Notes under the pieces: model-generated
Seen by the model: only the letters and a program-made list of their open reading frames with translations
Database searches by the model: none
Told to the model about the DNA's origin: nothing
Program-made: the position numbers and the translations under genes
Part shown: positions 15,197 to 24,315 of the stretch, in pieces
Numbering within the stretch: position 1 is the first letter of the stretch
Layout of the letters: every line of letters starts with the position of its first letter
Assembly (NCBI GenBank): GCA_964603595.1
Contig: CAZRVN010000002.1
Span: 1-64,000, forward strand
Direction of reading: 5' to 3'
From: JAQVEM01 sp964603595
Lineage (GTDB): Bacteria > Actinomycetota > Humimicrobiia > Humimicrobiales > Humimicrobiaceae
DNA length: 64,000 nucleotides

Positions 15197-18037
15197 TTAC
15201 CTGTTATAAATTCTTTTTTTAATGTAAGTTAATTCGTTTACGAAATTTATAAGAAGCACCGGTATTACTGAACTTGCTATTACAAGCATCCATTGGTAAA
15301 TATCAAGGGCGGCAGTTTTAAATATATTCTGGAGCCATGGTATATAAATTATTCCAACCTGTAGGAGAATGGATAATAATACTGCCAGGTCGAGATACAC
15401 ATTTTCAAAAATATTTCTCCTGAATATACCCTTACCTACAAATCTGAAGTTAAATGTATGGAGAAGCTGGGTTAAAACAAGGGTGGTAAAAACAGAAGTC
15501 TGAAAAATCTGCCTGTCTTGTATAATACTATGGGTGCTAAATAGAAGGGGTCCTGCAAAGTATATAAAAAGTGCTCCCGAGGTTAAAATTAAACCCTGCC
15601 ACAGTATCAGGGTTAGACCTTTTCTGCTTAAAATCTGTTCCTTTTTCCTGGTTGCCTTTCTATCCATTATGTTTTTTTCAGGCGGATCAATTCCAAGTGC
15701 CATTGCGGGAAGCCCGTCTGTAATAAGGTTCATCCACAGGATTTGAACGGGTATGATTGGTATATATAGAAGGCCTGTCTCTCCGGTAATAAGGTAGAAT
15801 ATGTAATCAGCAGTAAGAATTGAGATAAACATAAGAAGCACTTCTGAAATATTGCAGGAGAGCAGGAATAGTATAAATTTTTTAAGGTTATCATATATAC
15901 CCCTACCCTGTTTTATAGCTTTAACTATTGTGGCAAAATTATCATCAGTCAAAATCATATCGCTTGACTCTTTGCTGACATCAGTCCCTGAAATGCCCAT
16001 TGCCACACCAATATCTGCTTTTTTTAGGGATGGAGCATCATTTATGCCATCTCCGGTCATAGAAACTATATGACCTTTTTTCTTTAGTGCTTCAACTATA
16101 TTAACCTTGTGGGATGGGGAAACTCTGGCAAATATTCTGATGTCTTCAATCTGTTTTTCAAGGTCTTCACTGCTCAGAGAATCCAGCTCTGTTCCGTCTA
16201 TAATCTTATCCCCGGTACCCAGAATTCCGAGCTCCTCTCCTATTGCCCTGGCAGTAATCTTATGGTCGCCGGTTACCATAATGATTTTAATATTAGCTCT
16301 CTTACATTTTTCAATGGCGTCATATACTTCTGCCCGGGGAGGATCAATCATCCCGACCATGCCAAGATAAACAAGATTTCCTTCTATTTTTTTTATTCCT
16401 TTCCCGGCCGGGAGGTCATCTAAATATTTAAAAGCGAAAGCAAGATTTCTCATAGCTTTCCCTGCAAGATTGTAATTATTTTTATTTATTTCTTCCCTTT
16501 CATCACGGGTAAGATTCTTTATTTTCCCGTTTTTAATTATCCTGGTACATTTCCCCAGTATTACTTCGGGTGCTCCTTTTGATAACATGAGATATCTGTG
16601 GGTATTGCTGGTATTGCCAGCCGGTAACTCATTAATGGTCGTCATCATTTTGCGTTCTGAATCAAAGGGTTCCTCAAGTTTTCTGGGGTAATCTTTTTCA
16701 AGCTCACTTTTATCTAATGAATAAATGCTCCCCATCTCAATCAGCGCAACTTCTGTCGGGTCACCTGTGATTTGTCCGCTCTCTCTGTTTGTATAGTAGG
16801 CGTCATTGCAGAGAACGGCATTTTTAATCAAAAGATTTAATTCACTGCGGTTTTTAATATCAAGAGTTTTATTTATATTTTTGGTCTTGTTGTATTTTTC
16901 CATGAATTTATTGTAGTCATCTAATTCCTCTAACCCTGAATATATTTTTCTTACCATCATTTTATTCTCGGTTAAGGTACCGGTTTTGTCAGTACATATT
17001 ACAGATACACTTCCAAGAGTTTCTACGGAACTTAATTTTCTTACTATGGCGTTATTTTTTGCCATTTTTTGAACGCCGATGGCAAGAGATACAGTAACTA
17101 TTGCAGGAAGACCTTCGGGTATGGAAGCAACTGCAAGTGCAACAGCAACCAGGAACATCTGTGATGCAGGATTACCTTTAAGTATTCCCGAAAGGAAAAC
17201 AATTGCGCTGATTACCAGGCATATTATCCCGATTCTTTTACCCACAGTCTTGAGTTCAATCTGGAGGGGGGTTAGCTCATCTTCACCCTGAACCATACTG
17301 GCAATTTTGCCGATTTCAGTGCTGTGCCCTGTACCGGTAACAACAGCGATGCACCTTCCCTTGACAACAGTTGTGCTGCTGAAAAGACTATTTTCCCTGT
17401 CTCCGAGTGGTATATTTTCTTTGGTTAAAAGTTCGGCATTTTTATTTACTGCCACTGATTCTCCTGTAAGAATTGATTCATCTAGCTTAAGATTTGTTTG
17501 CTCTATAACCCTGCAGTCTGCAGGGACAAGGTCTCCTGCAGAAAGCTTTATAATATCACCGGGAATAAGGTTTCTGGAATAAAGTTTCTTTTCCTGCCCC
17601 CCTCTTATTACCAGAGCGGTTGGAGAGGAGAGCTCTTTTAATGCCTGAAGAGCTTTTTCTGCGCGGTATTCCTGAATAAACCCTAAAACTGAATTCAATA
17701 TTAATATAAATAATATTACAATTGCATCTGTGATTTCTCTTATGATTACCCCGGAAATAAATGCGGCAGCAATAAGTATCCATATCATAAAATCATTAAA
17801 CTGGGAGATGAATATCCTTAGAGGGGACCTGCCTTTTTTTTCTTTAAGTTCATTATACCCATATTTTGTGATTCTACGCTCTGCGTCTTTTTCGCTTATA
17901 CCTGTTTTTAGGTTAGTATCTAACTTTTCTGCAATTTCTTTTATAGGTTTTATGTGCCAGGGTATAGTTTCGGTAGGGGTAGATTCAGGTCTGGATTTAT
18001 TAATTTTATTTTTATTCTTTATTACCACTTTAACCAT
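15197..18037 (-). CDS. P-type Ca2+ transporting ATPase (SERCA/PMCA-like)
   Basis: This is a type II P-type ATPase that exports Ca2+ using ATP. The 946-residue protein shows the N-terminal cation ATPase domain, TGES in the actuator domain (about residue 192), PEGLP in M4, the phosphorylated Asp in DKTGT (about 350), TGDH and the hinge TGDGINDAP. The Ca2+ ligands of M5 (N and E in SCNISE) and M6 (N, T and D in NLITDGLP) match the SERCA pattern, which favours Ca2+ over Na+/K+. It is transcribed alone, convergent with feoB. Confidence 0.93.
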   Translation of the reverse strand: MVKVVIKNKNKINKSRPESTPTETIPWHIKPIKEIAEKLDTNLKTGISEKDAERRITKYGYNELKEKKGRSPLRIFISQFNDFMIWILIAAAFISGVIIREITDAIVILFILILNSVLGFIQEYRAEKALQALKELSSPTALVIRGGQEKKLYSRNLIPGDIIKLSAGDLVPADCRVIEQTNLKLDESILTGESVAVNKNAELLTKENIPLGDRENSLFSSTTVVKGRCIAVVTGTGHSTEIGKIASMVQGEDELTPLQIELKTVGKRIGIICLVISAIVFLSGILKGNPASQMFLVAVALAVASIPEGLPAIVTVSLAIGVQKMAKNNAIVRKLSSVETLGSVSVICTDKTGTLTENKMMVRKIYSGLEELDDYNKFMEKYNKTKNINKTLDIKNRSELNLLIKNAVLCNDAYYTNRESGQITGDPTEVALIEMGSIYSLDKSELEKDYPRKLEEPFDSERKMMTTINELPAGNTSNTHRYLMLSKGAPEVILGKCTRIIKNGKIKNLTRDEREEINKNNYNLAGKAMRNLAFAFKYLDDLPAGKGIKKIEGNLVYLGMVGMIDPPRAEVYDAIEKCKRANIKIIMVTGDHKITARAIGEELGILGTGDKIIDGTELDSLSSEDLEKQIEDIRIFARVSPSHKVNIVEALKKKGHIVSMTGDGINDAPSLKKADIGVAMGISGTDVSKESSDMILTDDNFATIVKAIKQGRGIYDNLKKFILFLLSCNISEVLLMFISILTADYIFYLITGETGLLYIPIIPVQILWMNLITDGLPAMALGIDPPEKNIMDRKATRKKEQILSRKGLTLILWQGLILTSGALFIYFAGPLLFSTHSIIQDRQIFQTSVFTTLVLTQLLHTFNFRFVGKGIFRRNIFENVYLDLAVLLSILLQVGIIYIPWLQNIFKTAALDIYQWMLVIASSVIPVLLINFVNELTYIKKRIYNR

Positions 18038-18136
18038 TTATTAAAAATCAAGCATATTGGAAAAATGTATCGTTTCCTAAATGTTATAATATTAAAGCAT
18101 ATATAATAATATCAAGTAAATTATAAAACATATGGA

Positions 18137-18997
18137 CTAACTTTTATCCCAGATGTTGTGGAACATTTCCCATTCTGAAATATGACTGCTTATGTATTCT
18201 TCCATTACTTTTATAACCATTTTCATATTTCTTTTTATTAGTGTTTCTTTATCCCCTTCTCTTATTAGTTTTAACGGACGGTCAATTATCAGGAGATGGT
18301 TGTATTTGTCCTTTCTCTGGATAAAACTGGGCACCAGCTCCGCACCGGATTTTAATGCAAGCTGCAGGGCTCCTGTGGGAAAGTAAGCTCTTTTGCCAAA
18401 AAAAGTAAACGGACTTGAAGCCAGGCCTGTAGGGTCCCAGTCTGACGGGACGGCTACTATACCGTTGTTCTTAAGTATTTTAAGAACATTTAGCATTCTA
18501 TTTATATAAAGAGTATTTAGCCCCTTGGATAATCTTTTTAATTCAAAAAATTTTGTAGTTAGTTTACTTTTTCTGACAAGGCTCAACCCCCACATATCAT
18601 ATCCTTCAACAGCAAGTCTACATGCTCCCCACTCAAAATTACCGATGTGTACAGTAAAGATAACCACCCCTTTACCTTTTTTAAGAGCGTTGTTAAGATA
18701 ATCAAGTCCCCTTATATCAACTCTTTTCTTTAGTTTTTCCCTGGAAACAACAGAGTGTTTAAGAAAGTCCACGATATTTTTTGCCCAGTTTATAAAAATT
18801 GTTAAAACTATCCTGCGGGCTTTTTTACTGTTAATGTCAATATCAAGAACATTGCAGATGTTCTTTTTAGTGACTTTAACATTGGTGCCGCTTAAGAACC
18901 ATAATCTGGCACCAAATTCTGCAATAAGATATGTTACTGGATATGGGGTTAAAATAGATATAAATTCAAGGAATTTATATCCGATATATGTAAACAT
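18137..18997 (-). CDS. Lysophospholipid acyltransferase family protein (LpxL/PatA-like)
   Basis: The 286-residue protein belongs to the LPLAT superfamily branch that includes LpxL/HtrB lauroyltransferases and the actinobacterial PIM acyltransferase PatA. The catalytic motif HIGNFE (H-x4-E) lies at about residue 117 after GKGVVIFTV, followed by the glycerophosphate-site region VAVPSDWDP and PTGALQLALKSGAELVP. Because the window gives no sign of lipopolysaccharide genes, an envelope glycolipid acyltransferase is as likely as a lipid A enzyme. It is a single gene, divergent from the baeRF-like gene. Confidence 0.85.
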   Translation of the reverse strand: MFTYIGYKFLEFISILTPYPVTYLIAEFGARLWFLSGTNVKVTKKNICNVLDIDINSKKARRIVLTIFINWAKNIVDFLKHSVVSREKLKKRVDIRGLDYLNNALKKGKGVVIFTVHIGNFEWGACRLAVEGYDMWGLSLVRKSKLTTKFFELKRLSKGLNTLYINRMLNVLKILKNNGIVAVPSDWDPTGLASSPFTFFGKRAYFPTGALQLALKSGAELVPSFIQRKDKYNHLLIIDRPLKLIREGDKETLIKRNMKMVIKVMEEYISSHISEWEMFHNIWDKS

Positions 18998-19160
18998 CCC
19001 TGCTCTCTTTCTTGAATGAATATTGTATAATAATAATAAATTTTGGTTATAAATGAAAGTTTAAAGGATAATAGTACAGTAGAATTTTCAAGATACTGTA
19101 TTTTTTATATAATTAAAATTATAAAAAAGTGTAAAAAGAAATAGTAAGGATTGGTTATTT

Positions 19161-20318
19161 ATGCAAAATAGGGAAGTTAGAACTTCAGGCCTAAAGAAAA
19201 TATTGAATTATAAGCCAGCCGGAAAACCAGTGGTAAGTATATATCTTCTGGTTGACAGATCCAGGACTTCTAAAAAAAATTATCAGACAAAACTGAATTC
19301 AATGATTGTCAGTAGTAAAGAAAATTTAGATGCAGATGAAAGAATTGATAAAAATGAGAAAAAAGAAATATATGAGATATATGAAAAGGCAAAGTCATTT
19401 GTAAATGATAAATTCAGGGCAGATTCTACTAAAACACTGGCAATTTTCTCTTCCGGTGATGGTCTGTGGGAGGAATTCAGGATACCCATAATAATGAAGT
19501 CCAGAATAATAATTGATCCCAAGCCATATACCCAGAGCATAAGAGCTCTTATTAATAATTCCAAAAAGTATGGAATTTTAATGATAGATAGGGAAAAAGC
19601 TCAGATTTATTCTATTTATCTGGGCGGGCCTAATGAATACCTGGGAGCGTTTATAAGTGATGTTCCCTCAAAAGTAAATTTCAGGAGCCAGGCAGTGTTA
19701 AGAGAAAAAAAGATCCTCGGGAGGCTAGAGGAAAAATTGCATCATTTTTTTAAACTGTTAAATGAAGAGGTGATGAAACTTTTTAAAGAAAAGAAATTTG
19801 ATTATCTGATATTATCGGGCAGGAAAGAAATTATTCCAAAGTTTAAAAATTATATGCATAGTTACCTGCAATCGGTATATATAGGGAGCATTGATGAAGA
19901 ACCGGATTCAAAAATCTCAACGATTACAGAAAAGGCAAAGAGAGTTATTGAAGAGTTTGAGACTAAAGCTAAAAATGACATTATTGATAAGTTGATTAAT
20001 GAATATAATCCGAACGGGATGAGCGTAATGGGAATTGGCGCTACTATAAAATCTTTATTATCCGAGCAAATAAGGATTTTAATATATGACAGCAAGTTTA
20101 CACACAGTGGTTATGTTTGCAAGAAATGCGGCTATCTGACAATAGAGAAAAAAGAAAGATGTCCTTATTGTGGAGGAGGGATACTGTTTTATAATGATAT
20201 GGTTGATGAGATTGTTGAAGGCGCGCTGGACCAGGGATGTGAAGTAGTTGATGTAGAAGGAAACGATAAATTAATTAAAGCAGGCAGTATCGGCGCTGTG
20301 CTGAGGTACAAGTTATAG
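19161..20318 (+). CDS. baeRF-like (bacterial archaeo-eukaryotic release factor type) protein
   Basis: The 385-residue protein resembles the bacterial eRF1-domain (baeRF) families related to eukaryotic eRF1, Pelota and Vms1. Seen are the N-terminal strand region VVSIYLLVDR, a middle RNase H-like domain starting at YGILMIDREKAQIYSIYLGG (about 136-155, in the order ILMIDREKAQ then YSIYLGG), an SDVPSKVNFRSQ loop, FDYLILSGRKE, and a C-terminal eL30-like domain with a zinc ribbon CKKCG...CPYCGGG. Family members are proposed to act on stalled ribosomes or peptidyl-tRNA. That role is not demonstrated here. It is monocistronic. Confidence 0.75.
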   Translation: MQNREVRTSGLKKILNYKPAGKPVVSIYLLVDRSRTSKKNYQTKLNSMIVSSKENLDADERIDKNEKKEIYEIYEKAKSFVNDKFRADSTKTLAIFSSGDGLWEEFRIPIIMKSRIIIDPKPYTQSIRALINNSKKYGILMIDREKAQIYSIYLGGPNEYLGAFISDVPSKVNFRSQAVLREKKILGRLEEKLHHFFKLLNEEVMKLFKEKKFDYLILSGRKEIIPKFKNYMHSYLQSVYIGSIDEEPDSKISTITEKAKRVIEEFETKAKNDIIDKLINEYNPNGMSVMGIGATIKSLLSEQIRILIYDSKFTHSGYVCKKCGYLTIEKKERCPYCGGGILFYNDMVDEIVEGALDQGCEVVDVEGNDKLIKAGSIGAVLRYKL

Positions 20319-20405
20319 GGCAGGTTATAATAATAACTGCAGGGATAATATAGTTTTCAGGCATGAATAGATAAGCAGAGCAGAAAAGATATTTGATTTA
20401 AGAAT

Positions 20406-20861
20406 TTATTTTGATTTCTTTAATTCCGAGAGTTCCCTCGTAAATTGTTTTATGTTATTAAACTGCTTATAAACGGAAGCAAATCTTATATATGCAACCT
20501 TATCCAGGTTTTTAAGTCTTTTTAAAACCAGGTTTCCTATTTCCCTGGAATGTATTTCATTTGAAGGCATGCTGGAAATTTCGTTTTCAATGTCGTCTAC
20601 GATTTTATTTAATTTTTCCGTACTTATATTTCTTTTAATGCATGCCCTGATAAGCCCGCTGAGTATCTTATTTCTATCAAAGGGCTCTCTTGTGTTGTCT
20701 TTTTTTATAACTGCAATTGGCTGGCTTTCCACCCTTTCATAAGTGGTAAATCTTTTACCGCATTTTTCGCACATTCTTCTTCTTCTTACGCAGTCACTGG
20801 ACTCTGTCAATCTGGAATCAATAACTCTTGTATCAGGGTTTGAACAAAAGGGACATTTCAT
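20406..20861 (-). CDS. nrdR: Transcriptional repressor NrdR
   Basis: NrdR senses ATP/dATP through its ATP-cone and represses ribonucleotide reductase genes. The 151-residue protein has the zinc ribbon CPFC...CEKCGKRFTTYERVE (residues 3-45) and an ATP-cone (about 49-139, with IKKDNTREPFDRNKIL). Length and motifs are standard. It follows plsY after 2 bases and is probably co-transcribed with it. The likely target in this window is nrdJ, whose promoter holds two NrdR boxes at 7616 and 7648. Confidence 0.97.
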   Translation of the reverse strand: MKCPFCSNPDTRVIDSRLTESSDCVRRRRMCEKCGKRFTTYERVESQPIAVIKKDNTREPFDRNKILSGLIRACIKRNISTEKLNKIVDDIENEISSMPSNEIHSREIGNLVLKRLKNLDKVAYIRFASVYKQFNNIKQFTRELSELKKSK

Positions 20862-20863
20862 TT

Positions 20864-21508
20864 TTACATTCCTTTAAAAAATGGTTTAAATATTTTTTTC
20901 ATTACGGGGCTTACATCTTTCCTTCTTCTAGTATAGTATGATTTAAGCATGTCATAGCTTTTGATACTGTAAATTATGGTAATAAGTATCCCAAAGATAA
21001 GCCACCAGATACTCTTCTCATAAACCCAGAGAAAAAAAGAAAATAAAAAAAATCCTAATGCAGTTGAAAGATAAGAATCCTTAAGAATAAAAAGTGCAAT
21101 TGGTATAAAAAGAAGGTAAAGGAATAGAAATGATAATGGTGAAAGGTAAAGAAGTCCGCCCAGAAATGTAGAAACACCTTTACCTCCTTTAAATCCAATA
21201 TAAATCATCCAGTTATGGCCGATAACTGTAAAAACGACTGCAAGCAGCGGGACAAAGATATGGTCTGAAAACCTGGAAGCAAGATAAGCAGCAAGTGCAC
21301 CCTTGGCTATATCGGTAATTATTACGGTCATACCCAGGAATTTACCTGTATTTGTAATTGCATTCATACCGCCTACATTTTTACTTCCTTCCTTTCTTAT
21401 ATCAATGCCTTTGATTTTCCCGGCAATGTAAGCAGACGGGAAGGAACCTATAAGATACGAGATAATTAGAATAACTGCTGTATTAAGATAGAAATTTTGA
21501 AAGATCAT
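20864..21508 (-). CDS. plsY: Glycerol-3-phosphate acyltransferase PlsY
   Basis: PlsY transfers an acyl group from acyl-phosphate to glycerol-3-phosphate in the membrane, the first step of phospholipid synthesis. The 214-residue protein has about six membrane segments and the three family loops: SYLIGSFPSAYI near residue 17, GSKNVGGMNAITNTGK (about 41, slightly changed from the usual GSGNPGATN), and GHNWMIYIGFKGGKGVST (about 97). It is first in an operon with nrdR. Confidence 0.93.
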   Translation of the reverse strand: MIFQNFYLNTAVILIISYLIGSFPSAYIAGKIKGIDIRKEGSKNVGGMNAITNTGKFLGMTVIITDIAKGALAAYLASRFSDHIFVPLLAVVFTVIGHNWMIYIGFKGGKGVSTFLGGLLYLSPLSFLFLYLLFIPIALFILKDSYLSTALGFFLFSFFLWVYEKSIWWLIFGILITIIYSIKSYDMLKSYYTRRRKDVSPVMKKIFKPFFKGM

Positions 21509-21796
21509 ATCTTTAACCTAATTTTAAATAACAATTAAAAAGCTGCCGGCAATCCGCAAAGACGACAGTAGTTTTAAATATTTACTTTTGTATCTGGATT
21601 ATATCATAAAGAAAATTCATTAAAAATCAGAGAAAAATAATTATAAAGTAATATTATTTTTATATATTGATATGATATGATTGAAATAGATATTATTTGA
21701 ATGGAAAACAATCCTGTTGGAGAAAGAGTTCTAAATTAAAATAGTTATAGCGGAAAAGAAGAAATTCTATGTAATATATGCAGGACAAAAAGTATT
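21509..21796. other. Intergenic stretch without recognised features
   Basis: This is the left part of a 410-base gap between plsY (minus strand) and the NYN gene (plus strand). It is AT-rich and holds no gene I can support. The right part, from 21797, carries a strong promoter and two leader hairpins, listed separately. Confidence 0.5.
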
Positions 21797-21826
21797 TTGA
21801 CAAAGGGAGCGGGGTTGTTCTATAAT
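21797..21826 (+). promoter_or_regulatory. Strong promoter before the NYN gene
   Basis: A consensus TTGACA (21797-21802) and a consensus TATAAT (21821-21826) are separated by 18 bases. The predicted start near 21833 gives a leader of about 85 bases before the ATG at 21919. Confidence 0.75.
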
Positions 21827-21857
21827 TCTAATGCAAAACTAAATTTTGATACCACAG

Positions 21858-21874
21858 CAGAGATAGTATCTCTG
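21858..21874 (+). promoter_or_regulatory. Leader hairpin 1 before the NYN gene
   Basis: CAGAGAT (21858-21864) and ATCTCTG (21868-21874) form a perfect 7-base stem with the three-base loop AGT. It stands 3 bases before the terminator-like hairpin and could be an anti-terminator control element or simply stabilise the leader. Confidence 0.5.
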
Positions 21875-21877
21875 TCA

Positions 21878-21905
21878 GGAGGCCTCTTCAGGGGGCCTTT
21901 CTTAT
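21878..21905 (+). terminator. Intrinsic terminator or attenuator inside the NYN leader
   Basis: AGGCCTCT (21880-21887) pairs with GGGGGCCT (21891-21898), using two or three G-U pairs, around the loop TCA, followed by TTCTTATTT. It lies between the promoter at 21797 and the start codon at 21919, so it should terminate or attenuate transcripts before the gene. Alternatively the short RNA ending here could be an independent small RNA. Confidence 0.6.
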
Positions 21906-21918
21906 TTGGTAGGGAGTT

Positions 21919-22536
21919 ATGAATGAGAAAGTAATTTTTTACATTGATGGATTAAATCTTTATAACGGGCTAAAAAGAGCGGGCTTGAGGAAATATTACT
22001 GGCTGGATTTAAGTAGGCTGGCAGAGAAGTTATGTCTTCCAAACCAGAGCGTAGGAGAGATAAAGTATTTTACCAGTATGGTCTCAACTAAATTTGATGA
22101 AGAAAAATATTACAGGCAATCTTCTTACATAAAAGCTTTAAGAACTATGGAAGATATTAATATTTTTTTGGGAAGACATCAGAAAGGAGTAACTGTTTGT
22201 AACAGGTGCGGCAGGGTGTTTAGAAATTTCAGTGAAAAGATGACCGATATGAATATAGCGGTTGAGATTTTTAAAGATGCTTATCAAAAAAATTGTGATA
22301 CCCAGGTACTGATATCCGGTGACAGCGACCTCGTGCCGGTATGTAAAGCAGTACTGGAGTTATTTGATGTCAAACTGGTTATATTCTTTCCTCCTTACAG
22401 AGAAACAGATAGATTAAAGGAGCATTGTCATTTTAGTGCAAAGATTTTTACCAATTATTTCAAAAAGAGCCAGTTCCCGGAGATAGTGATTGATAGGGAA
22501 GGAAATGAGATAAAAAGGCCCGATTACTGGAAGTAA
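21919..22536 (+). CDS. NYN domain (PIN-like) protein, LabA/DUF88 family
   Basis: The 205-residue protein is a NYN domain protein, a PIN-like fold usually acting as a metal-dependent RNase. Acidic residues of the presumed active site are seen in YIDGLNLYNGL (residue 9), in KMTDMNIAVEIF (about 111), and in LISGDSDLVPV (about 134). A CNRCG pair near residue 94 may bind metal. The start is an ATG after GGTAGGGAG. The gene stands alone behind a strong promoter and a terminator-like leader hairpin, which suggests conditional expression. Its RNA target is unknown. Confidence 0.85.
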   Translation: MNEKVIFYIDGLNLYNGLKRAGLRKYYWLDLSRLAEKLCLPNQSVGEIKYFTSMVSTKFDEEKYYRQSSYIKALRTMEDINIFLGRHQKGVTVCNRCGRVFRNFSEKMTDMNIAVEIFKDAYQKNCDTQVLISGDSDLVPVCKAVLELFDVKLVIFFPPYRETDRLKEHCHFSAKIFTNYFKKSQFPEIVIDREGNEIKRPDYWK

Positions 22537-22742
22537 AAAAAAGTTCAGGAAATTATATCTGGATAATTGTTTTTCTATAAATAGCTACCCTGACTATTTC
22601 TGGATTCTATGTTGGCTATGATTTAAAATCTGATAATAATTTATAAAGTAGGTCCTGCTAATTTTTTTATTTAACAATAATGTCTCAATATGTCTCTGTT
22701 TTATATTAACTTTAAATTTAAAAAAACTTTTTAATAATCTTA

Positions 22743-22771
22743 TTGACAATAAATTAAGGGTATTATATTAT
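22743..22771 (+). promoter_or_regulatory. Promoter of the ROK regulator gene
   Basis: TTGACA (22743-22748) and TATTAT (22766-22771) are spaced by 17 bases, and the GTG start lies 20 bases further on. The remaining 200 bases of the gap after the NYN gene are AT-rich and hold nothing else I can support. Confidence 0.65.
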
Positions 22772-22791
22772 TTAATAACTTAATAAGGGCA

Positions 22792-24042
22792 GTGGCAAAA
22801 GTAAGTTTAAAAAGAGGAGCTTTCCAGGTGCAGAGAACCGGCGATTTAAAACTAATTCAGGAATTAAACAGGTCTATAATTCTAAAAACCATACAAAATC
22901 ATGGTCCCATTTCGCGAAGTGAAATAGCCAAAAGAAATAAAATTAGCTCTACTACAGTAACAGAAGCAGTAAAAAAATTAATAAAAAATGGGCTTGTATA
23001 TGAAGAAGGAGTAGGCAAATCAAGTGGTGGTAGGAAACCAATATTATTGCGGTTTTATTCTGATAGTAAATTTATTATTGCAGTTGCAATTACTAATTCT
23101 TATATAAAGATAGCGGAAACAAATTTAGAAGCAAAAATAAGAAAGCAGGAAATTTACTCTGTAAATGAATTAACGGGAGAAAGATTTATTGATTACTTTT
23201 TAGACTCAATTGGCAAATTCTCAAAGATATATTCTAAAAGTGATTTAAAAAGGTGTATTGGCATCTCTATCACCTCTCCAGGAATTATAAGTGTTGATAA
23301 GGCAGTAATTCATGAAAATACGAAACTGAAATTAAAAAACATTCCGCTAAAGGAGATAGTTGAAAAAAAGCTTAAGCTTAAGGTCTGGCTGGAAAATGAT
23401 ACAAATGCAATTGTGCTGGCAGAGAAAAGATTTGGCAAATATAAAAAGTTAAAGAACCTGGTATATATTACAATCGGTGACGGTGTAGGAGCTGGAATTA
23501 TAGTAAATGACCATATCGTTCGTGGACATAGCGGAGGGACAGGAGAATTCGGTCATACAAGCGTAGATATAAATGGTATTGTCTGTGGTTGTGGGAACAA
23601 GGGTTGCCTGGAAAATTATATCAACTGGTCTGCTGTTTACTCTAAAATACTGGATTCTGTAGAAAATGGTGAAGATACTTTGATGATTGAACTAACAAAA
23701 GGAGATATAAAAAAAGTTACTCCATATATTTTTCGCGAAGCACTTGATAAAAATGATAAGCTCGCAAAAAAAATTATGGCCGGGACCGCAGCATATCTGG
23801 GGATGGGGATAGTTAATCTTGTGAATATGATAAATCCGGATGTAATTATTCTGGGGGGTAAACTTGCATATAATAACCATTTTCTTATTTCTGAAGTAAA
23901 AAAAATAGTCTTCAGGAAAGCTCTGAACATCCTTACTGACAAATTAGAAATATGCTCTATTTCCCTCGGGAAAGATTTTAGAATAATTGCTTCTGCGGCA
24001 ATTCCTTTGAAAGAAATATTTCATTTTTCTGTTTCTTCATGA
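22792..24042 (+). CDS. ROK family transcriptional regulator (NagC/XylR type)
   Basis: The 416-residue protein joins an N-terminal winged helix-turn-helix (about 25-85, GPISRSEIAKRNKISSTTV) to a ROK sugar-binding domain. The ROK hallmarks are ENDTNAIVLAE (about 199), a glycine-rich GDGVGAGIIV, EFGHTS and the zinc motif CGCGNKGCLE (about 264). Such proteins repress sugar genes until the sugar or its phosphate binds. Standing directly before an N-acetylglucosamine cluster it is the probable local repressor of that cluster. The start is GTG at 22792. I could not find a convincing operator. Confidence 0.92.
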   Translation: MAKVSLKRGAFQVQRTGDLKLIQELNRSIILKTIQNHGPISRSEIAKRNKISSTTVTEAVKKLIKNGLVYEEGVGKSSGGRKPILLRFYSDSKFIIAVAITNSYIKIAETNLEAKIRKQEIYSVNELTGERFIDYFLDSIGKFSKIYSKSDLKRCIGISITSPGIISVDKAVIHENTKLKLKNIPLKEIVEKKLKLKVWLENDTNAIVLAEKRFGKYKKLKNLVYITIGDGVGAGIIVNDHIVRGHSGGTGEFGHTSVDINGIVCGCGNKGCLENYINWSAVYSKILDSVENGEDTLMIELTKGDIKKVTPYIFREALDKNDKLAKKIMAGTAAYLGMGIVNLVNMINPDVIILGGKLAYNNHFLISEVKKIVFRKALNILTDKLEICSISLGKDFRIIASAAIPLKEIFHFSVSS

Positions 24043-24181
24043 AAGGAGAATAAAGATAGGACTGTAAGTTTTTATATAAAATAAAGAAAAAAATCTTTTT
24101 ATAAAATAGGGGGTGATTGATTATTAAAAAGCAGCTAGTTGTCTTTCTTGATTAATATAGGGAGGAAAGGAAGGAGAGTCT

Positions 24182-24196
24182 ATGCAAAAAAAATAA
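24182..24196 (+). promoter_or_regulatory. Possible minigene or leader peptide before the GlcNAc transporter
   Basis: A strong ribosome binding site (GGAGG and AGGAGAG at 24160-24178) precedes an ATG followed by CAA AAA AAA TAA, a four-residue reading frame with a run of eight A. One extra A from slippage would extend it through 24198-24230. It is followed at once by the hairpin at 24198-24254. It may be a leader element or chance. Confidence 0.3.
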
Positions 24197-24197
24197 T

Positions 24198-24254
24198 GAG
24201 ATTTGTCCAGGTATGCCTTGAGTTCCGCTAGAACTAAAGCCCTAAACAAATCTC
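24198..24254 (+). promoter_or_regulatory. Leader hairpin upstream of the sugar-binding protein gene
   Basis: GAGATTTGT (24198-24206) and ACAAATCTC (24246-24254) form a perfect 9-base stem. Inside it AGTTC (24221-24225) pairs with GAACT (24231-24235), extended by CTT/AAG after one mismatch. No T-tract follows, so this is not a plain terminator. It lies 62 bases before the start of the binding-protein gene and may control or protect that message. Confidence 0.5.
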
Positions 24255-24315
24255 AGGAAAGATTTTATTAGAATTTTGTGGATAAGTAAAATTAAAAGAG
24301 GAGAGTGTATAAAAA

